The translations under genes were made by a program, and so were the position numbers. A DNA stretch of 64,000 nt from Nitrospira sp. (GTDB taxonomy: Bacteria > Nitrospirota > Nitrospiria > Nitrospirales > Nitrospiraceae), in NCBI GenBank assembly GCA_020846195.1, contig JADLEJ010000061.1, positions 1 to 64,000 on the forward strand, in the 5' to 3' direction. Below the pieces are notes generated by a model. It saw only the letters and a list, made by a program, of their open reading frames with translations, had not been told where the DNA came from and did no database searches. Position 1 is the stretch's first letter. The number at the start of each line of letters is the position of its first letter. This document shows positions 55,201 through 64,000 of the stretch, one piece after another.

Positions 55201-55822
55201 AGACGGGACGGTCGGCGAGATCTTCTTGGATATGCACAAAGAAGGCGCCGCGTTTCGGAGCCTGATGAATTGTTTCGCGATCGCGATTTCCTTGGGCTTG
55301 CAACATGGCGTGCCCCTGGAAGAGTTTGTCGAAGCGTTTGTGTTCACCCGCTTTGAGCCGAATGGACCGGTCAAGCTGAACGATCGCATTAAGATGTCGA
55401 CCTCGATCATCGATTATATTTTCCGCGAGTTGGCGGTAACCTACCTGGACCGGTACGATTTGGCGCAGGTAAAAGAAGAAGACTTGCGAATGGACTCGAT
55501 GAAGATGGACGAGCAGGACCCTGAATGCATGGACGAGGAAGCGGACGTTGCTGCACTGGCGAAGTCCTCGGTGAGCATGGAGCATTTGCCGATTCGCCGG
55601 AACGGAACAAAAGAGAATGGAAACGGTCATGGAAATGGCCATGCGCTGGCGGCGCGTAAAGTCGAGCTGATCCGCGAGACGCTGACATTGACCGAGGTGC
55701 AGAGCGCCAAAGTCAAGGGCTATGAAGGCGATCCCTGCCCGGAGTGCAAACAGTTTACGATGGTGCGAAACGGCACCTGCCTGAAGTGTGTGAGCTGCGG
55801 CGCAACGAATGGGTGCTCGTGA
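52283..55822 (+). CDS. nrdJ: Adenosylcobalamin-dependent ribonucleotide reductase (class II)
   Basis: This is a 1179-residue protein that reduces ribonucleotides to deoxyribonucleotides in the cytoplasm, using adenosylcobalamin to start the radical. The GTG start is fixed by AAGGAGGAC. Family features: the redox cysteine in [12 protein letters not shown], the active-site set in [20 protein letters not shown] (Asn, Cys, Glu), [20 protein letters not shown] for phosphate binding, and a C-terminal TSCPD-type segment ([20 protein letters not shown]). The end carries a CPECKQF...CLKCVSCG zinc-ribbon-like tail. No N-terminal ATP cone is seen. A 17-base gap separates it from the next gene. Confidence 0.96.
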   Translation: MRIERRFTRRGQGPYEGLTFVKRSSEIRNPDGSTVFKLENIDVPEQWSQLAIDILAQKYFRKAGVPQKDLAGNALMGSDGKPVLGSERDARQVFERLAGCWTHWGKEYGYFKTPEDSEAFQDEIGYMLARQMAAPNSPQWFNTGLHYAYGLSGPAQGHFYVDPKSREVVKSTNAFEHPQPHACFIQSVDDDLVNENGIMDLWVREARLFKYGSGTGTNFSRLRGDGEGLSGGGRSSGLMSFLKIGDRAAGAIKSGGTTRRAAKMVCLDLDHPDIEEFIDWKVIEEQKVAAMVTGSKICAQRLNAVLKACHVVDGMGQMRAEIDPKKNPVLREALASARRDMVPEAYVQRMYSYAQQGFTHFAFHEYDTNWDGKAYQTVSGQNSNNSVRIPNEFFKTLEKDGDWQLKRRIDGKVCKTIKASDLWDRIAWAAWICADPGTQYDTTINEWHTCPEDGRINASNPCSEYMFLDDTACNLASLNLALFYTPDGQFELENFRHAVRLWTIVLEISVLMASFPSKSIAERSYQFRTLGLGYANLGTVLMRQGIPYDSPKAMAICGSITSIMTGESYSTSAEMAAELWPFPGYTKNRDQMLRVIRNHRRAAYNTAADEYEGLSIVPLGIQPEHCPPDLLIAARRAWDRALELGTAYGYRNAQVTVIAPTGTIGLVMDCDTTGIEPDFALVKFKKLAGGGYFKIINQSIPLALSTMGYSESQIQDIIRYCVGAQTLKGAPFINHETLRNKGFDDAALERLESNLVQAFEIAFMFNKFTLGETFCIEKLGLTDAQLAETNFNMLKALGFTQEEIAAANEYCCGTMTVEGAPHLKAEHLPVFDCANRCGRIGQRFIHVDAHIRMMAAAQPFISGAISKTINMPAEATLDEVKSAYQFAWKSMVKAVALYRDGSKLSQPLSASSDGEKAIEASVDPISVAAEKITERVLVRYLAKRRPLPGRRNGYTQKAIVGGHKLYLRTGEYEDGTVGEIFLDMHKEGAAFRSLMNCFAIAISLGLQHGVPLEEFVEAFVFTRFEPNGPVKLNDRIKMSTSIIDYIFRELAVTYLDRYDLAQVKEEDLRMDSMKMDEQDPECMDEEADVAALAKSSVSMEHLPIRRNGTKENGNGHGNGHALAARKVELIRETLTLTEVQSAKVKGYEGDPCPECKQFTMVRNGTCLKCVSCGATNGCS

Positions 55823-55839
55823 AGTAAGGGAGGTCATCC

Positions 55840-56247
55840 ATGAGTACGGTCTTGCGTGAAAAGGGAATTGAGACGGTTCACGATCAGGTTGTCAGCGAGG
55901 CGGCGCAGCGGTGGGCACGAGCGTTCCAATGCAAAGTCACGATTAAGACAACGTCAGACCATAGTCCATGGGCCGATCCTGGCCAGCAATCCGACATTGC
56001 CGGATGGTCGTTCAGTCCACGCGGCAATCGTATGCAGTGGATGGCCGAAGTCGAAACCGAGGACTCGCTCCAGAACCCCGAGATCCAGTATAAGTGGAAG
56101 CGCGCCGCCGTCGCGGGCGTGCCGATCTATTTGCTTATTCCACGAGGGAGCCGGACACAGGCCGAAAAGATTGCCGCATCGGCGGAGCTCCGGTTCAGCA
56201 GCATCTATGAGTATGGGTTTGTGAATGGTGTGGTGCAGATTCTATAG
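55840..56247 (+). CDS. Hypothetical protein, possible nuclease-like fold
   Basis: This is a 135-residue protein with AAGGGAGG upstream of the ATG. It contains a polar N-terminal helix (DQVVSEAAQRWARAF), then SDIAGWSFSPRG and QWMAEVETEDSL. The D followed about 20 residues later by ExE on a strand resembles the PD-(D/E)xK nuclease core, but the lysine is absent. PIYLLIPRGSRTQAEKIAA follows. The family is not recognised. It probably shares the nrdJ transcript, so a DNA-related or regulatory role is conceivable. Confidence 0.6.
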   Translation: MSTVLREKGIETVHDQVVSEAAQRWARAFQCKVTIKTTSDHSPWADPGQQSDIAGWSFSPRGNRMQWMAEVETEDSLQNPEIQYKWKRAAVAGVPIYLLIPRGSRTQAEKIAASAELRFSSIYEYGFVNGVVQIL

Positions 56248-56637
56248 TGGACGCCTTATGCAGCCAGACGCTGGCGTAGTCAGGTCTGCGTGTCGGTAAG
56301 GTCGTCCGCTGCGAATCGATTGAAAATGCGAATTGAGAGCAGGCAAGAGGAGTTGGTCTGAATGAGCAGGTGGAAGCCGTGGTGTGTGTGCAGTCCTGTA
56401 AGGCGAGGGGCGTTGCGGCCATCGATTTCGGCCATCCGGCGCGTATCACGGTATGGCCGCGTGGGAAGAGATCACGAAAAGATCGTACCCTGTTCGCGTA
56501 TCAAACATCTCTATAGGTCTTGGTCTCCCTTGAAAGACTCTCGGTTGGATGAGCGCGAAAACTGATTTCTTGGAGCATGCAAAGACAGCTAAGCTGTCTC
56601 TATTCTTTGAATTCGATCGTAATGAGGAGCAATCCCA
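56248..56637. other. Intergenic region upstream of the ACT protein
   Basis: No convincing gene is seen; a 67-codon reading at 56362-56565 is Arg/Ser-rich, without a recognisable family. The stretch ends in a short perfect hairpin and should hold the promoter of the ACT-rlpA pair. Confidence 0.4.
56583..56599 (+). terminator. Short hairpin followed by T-rich tract
   Basis: AGACAGC-TAA-GCTGTCT is a perfect 7-bp stem with a 3-base loop followed by CTATTCTTT. It could terminate the transcript coming from nrdJ, or act in the leader of the ACT gene that starts 39 bases later. Confidence 0.35.
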
Positions 56638-57048
56638 ATGCCGACAACAACTCAAGTAGTTATTAGCGGACAGAGCAAGCCCGGCGTGATGGCAAAGGTG
56701 GCGTCTGTTTTAGGAGAGGCCGGGGTCAATATCAAGGCGTTCTCCGCGCCGGAGGTGACGGGAACCGGAAAGCTTCGCCTGCTTGTGGCGGACATTGATG
56801 GTGCCCGGGCGGCATTGAAAGCCGCGAAGATTAAGTTCAAGGAAGAGACTGCGTTGTTGTTGAGTTTGAAAAATAAGCCTGGCGCGCTTATGGATGTGGC
56901 GGAACTGTTGACGCACAATCGCATCAACATCAAATGTGGGTACTGCACACCTTCGCGCGAGGGAAAGCGCGCCATCGTCGTTTTGACCGTCTCGAACACG
57001 AATAAGGCGTTGGCGCTGCTTCAAGATCGGTCACTGGATGAATTCTAA
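56638..57048 (+). CDS. Tandem ACT-domain protein
   Basis: This is a 136-residue protein with GAGGAG before the ATG. Two ACT domains are seen: TQVVISGQSKPGVMAKVASV and TALLLSLKNKPGALMDVAEL. Each has the PGxxxxVxxxL signature, and the first runs on into GEAGVNIKAFSA. ACT pairs bind amino acids or other small ligands and regulate metabolic enzymes. No enzyme is fused or adjacent, so its target is unknown. It is 3 bases from rlpA and probably co-transcribed. Confidence 0.85.
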   Translation: MPTTTQVVISGQSKPGVMAKVASVLGEAGVNIKAFSAPEVTGTGKLRLLVADIDGARAALKAAKIKFKEETALLLSLKNKPGALMDVAELLTHNRINIKCGYCTPSREGKRAIVVLTVSNTNKALALLQDRSLDEF

Positions 57049-57051
57049 GTC

Positions 57052-57732
57052 ATGAAGGGCTCTAGGCCCGTTTCCGTCCGTCATGGGTTTATCGTTGCCG
57101 CCGCGCTCTTCATCTGTACGGTTTTTGCGTCTTGCCAATCTCAACCGCCTCCGATTCACCGGTTCCCTGGATATCCTGTCGGATTCCATGAGCGAGGAGT
57201 CGCATCCTGGTATGGTCCAGGATTCCACGGAAACAAAACCGCGAATGGCGAACGGTATGACATGTATAAGCTGACCGCGGCTCATCGAACACTGCCGTTG
57301 GGTTCTATTGCCGTTGTGCGATCGGTTTCTACCGGAAGACAGATTACCGTGCGGATCAACGATCGTGGACCCTTTGCCAAAGGGCGGGTGCTCGATCTTT
57401 CGCTGGCTGGGGCAGAAGCCATTGGGATGGTCGGAACTGGGACTGATCAGGTTGAGCTTCAGGTGGTGGGCTATCAAGCCAGACCGGAGGGGATGGGCGT
57501 GTTGCGTGTTCAAGTAGGAGCCTTTGCCGATCCGCTGAATGCGCGCGGGCTATTCGAGCAAATCGGGGCTCAATACCCTGGTGGCCGGGTGATGCAGGTG
57601 GAGTTGTCCGAAGGCACAAGATATCGCGTGCAGGTGGGGCAATTCTTGACGGAAGCCGATGCTCAGATGGCTTCATCCAGGTTGGACGCTCAGTATAAAG
57701 TGCAGTCTTTTGTGGTGAGAGACGATGGCTAG
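57052..57732 (+). CDS. rlpA: RlpA-like septal lytic transglycosylase with SPOR domain
   Basis: This is a 226-residue protein. A signal peptide with a lipobox-like end (FASC) is followed by the double-psi beta-barrel domain: GVASWYGPGFHGNKTANGER, the LTAAHRTLPLGS segment, and VRINDRGPFAKGRVLDLS. The C-terminal SPOR domain (VLRVQVGAFADPLNARGLFE) binds denuded septal glycan. RlpA cuts naked glycan strands at the septum, in the periplasm. Both domains are complete. Confidence 0.92.
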   Translation: MKGSRPVSVRHGFIVAAALFICTVFASCQSQPPPIHRFPGYPVGFHERGVASWYGPGFHGNKTANGERYDMYKLTAAHRTLPLGSIAVVRSVSTGRQITVRINDRGPFAKGRVLDLSLAGAEAIGMVGTGTDQVELQVVGYQARPEGMGVLRVQVGAFADPLNARGLFEQIGAQYPGGRVMQVELSEGTRYRVQVGQFLTEADAQMASSRLDAQYKVQSFVVRDDG

Positions 57733-58011
57733 ATCATACGTAATGGCGCGTAGATTTCTTTCAAGCGCAGGCCTGTCTGGCGACCGCGTAGCGCATTCGA
57801 ACTGATTGATATTTATCTTGGTTTCTTCAGATCTCTTGCCCCTTCTCGGTTGGTGTGATAGATCTATCATCCGATGATCCTCCTATCTCCCACATGGTTT
57901 GTTGAGTCTGCTCAGGCAGGGGAGAGTCTTTGCTCTTCCTGCTGCGGAATGCACGCGACTTATCTTGTCAGGATGGCCTTCGTGGCCCGTCGTCCCTAAT
58001 CAAGAGCCCTC

Positions 58012-63264
<5,253 letters not shown>

Positions 63265-64000
63265 TCAGCGTCCCGGGTGTAGAGGGTCGTCTTCCCCGAA
63301 AAAGAAATCGCCGAAGCCTTTGGGGAGTGTGTGGTCTCCCATCGCGCGCGTTCTCCGCTTCGACTGTTCTTCCAAATCCAACGACTCGGCGCCAAGGACC
63401 TTCAGCAGCGCTTCCTGCCAGATTCGGTCGAGCGCGACGGGGTGGGCTGCGTCCTGGGCCAGCCGCTTGACGGCGTATTGGATGAGATGCAATCCGTCGC
63501 GAATCGAGTAGTCCAAATTCAACTGATGCGCGTCCTGGAGGAAGCCGACGGCGATGTTGAGAATCTCGTCCTTCGCAAAGGGCAGATGGTAGCGGAGAAT
63601 CGCCATTTCATCCTGGCGCGATGGAAAGCCGAGGCCAAGCGTCGGTTGCAGCCGGGAGAGCATATAGTCCGGCACTTCGTAGGTGGAGGCGTCTTCGTTC
63701 ATCGTGACGCAACAGCGGAAATCTTCGTGGGCTTCGATCAGAATGCCGGCAATGATCGACTCGACGCAGCGGCGGTGGTCGAGCAGCGAGGCGAGGGAAG
63801 CCCAGCTCTTCTCGTTCATCCGGTTGCCTTCATCCAAGACGCAAATGCTCCCGGTGAGCACGGCCGTCACCAGCGGAGAGGCGTGGTAGGCGATGGCGCC
63901 CGATTCAGCCAGCACTGGCGTAATCAGCAGATCTTCGGGGCGCGTAGCGGCGGTGCATTGAAACACATAGAGATCCTGCTTGCGTTCCGTGGCTCCCGAC
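63265..64000 (-). CDS. MoxR-like AAA+ ATPase (partial, 3' end)
   Basis: The frame is open to the right edge, so the N-terminus with Walker A is missing. What remains shows Walker B in [18 protein letters not shown], a sensor 1 region [19 protein letters not shown], and an arginine finger region [32 protein letters not shown], just inside the edge, is typical of the MoxR branch after Walker A. The C-terminal 80 residues are helical, with a basic stretch ([13 protein letters not shown]). MoxR-type ATPases remodel or insert metal into partner proteins. The stop touches the start of the uncharacterised gene that follows. Confidence 0.85.
   Translation of the reverse strand, partial: SGATERKQDLYVFQCTAATRPEDLLITPVLAESGAIAYHASPLVTAVLTGSICVLDEGNRMNEKSWASLASLLDHRRCVESIIAGILIEAHEDFRCCVTMNEDASTYEVPDYMLSRLQPTLGLGFPSRQDEMAILRYHLPFAKDEILNIAVGFLQDAHQLNLDYSIRDGLHLIQYAVKRLAQDAAHPVALDRIWQEALLKVLGAESLDLEEQSKRRTRAMGDHTLPKGFGDFFFGEDDPLHPGR

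Noticed and set aside
56362..56565. A 67-codon reading upstream of the ACT gene
   Set aside because: Arg/Ser-rich with no motif; the possible AGAGGAG site is loosely placed, so I treat the stretch as intergenic.

Overview
The window is GC-rich bacterial chromosome, probably from a Nitrospira-like member of the Nitrospirota. That placement is an inference. It rests on the overall gene mix: a cobalamin-dependent class II ribonucleotide reductase, a B12-binding radical SAM protein, an MdtABC-type RND pump, DUF748, DUF4139 and DUF4112 proteins, MtaB beside MiaB, and many lipoproteins. No 16S rRNA or diagnostic nitrification gene is present. Genes are dense, many overlap by 4 bases (ATGA or GTGA), and good AGGAGG-type ribosome sites fix many starts.

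Region by region. 1-6.2 kb: the 3' end of a repetitive YDG-type adhesin, a tRNA-Arg(TCT), a DUF748/OmpA-like envelope protein, a pentapeptide-repeat protein and a 1-Cys peroxiredoxin. 6.2-17 kb: a B12-binding radical SAM protein with an unusual cysteine motif, a small flagellar-rod-like gene behind a c-di-GMP-I (GEMM) riboswitch, an HD-GYP-like protein fused operonically to a hybrid histidine kinase, a DsbA-like oxidoreductase, a DUF4139 protein, and CoA-binding, DUF4112 and receiver proteins. 17-26.7 kb: an oxidoreductase, lipoproteins, MsrB, a tandem-domain glycosyltransferase, then a decayed accessory stretch with a methyltransferase remnant, a frameshifted FKBP-like lipoprotein, a frameshifted toxin with intact antitoxin, an intact Phd/PIN module and an SGNH hydrolase. 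26.7-40.2 kb: Lon, a repeat-rich lipoprotein, a three-gene RND efflux operon and an RlmL-like methyltransferase. 40.2-52 kb: a Nudix hydrolase, a RelE-type module, two PilZ proteins, a MutY/MutT/exonuclease operon, small secreted or membrane proteins, MiaB/MtaB and an AmpG-like transporter. 52-64 kb: NrdJ with a nuclease-like partner, an ACT protein and RlpA, a CNNM/CorC protein, LigA, and a pair consisting of a large uncharacterised protein and a MoxR-like AAA+ ATPase cut by the right edge.

Themes. Cyclic di-GMP appears three times: the riboswitch, the degenerate HD-GYP protein and two PilZ proteins. Oxidative damage control is also recurrent: peroxiredoxin, MsrB, MutY/MutT and Nudix. The best candidates for something undescribed are the riboswitch-controlled orphan flagellar-rod-like gene, the radical SAM protein with a CX4CX2C cluster motif, the lipoprotein with G/D-rich repeats, and the AAA+ ATPase with its partner at the right edge.
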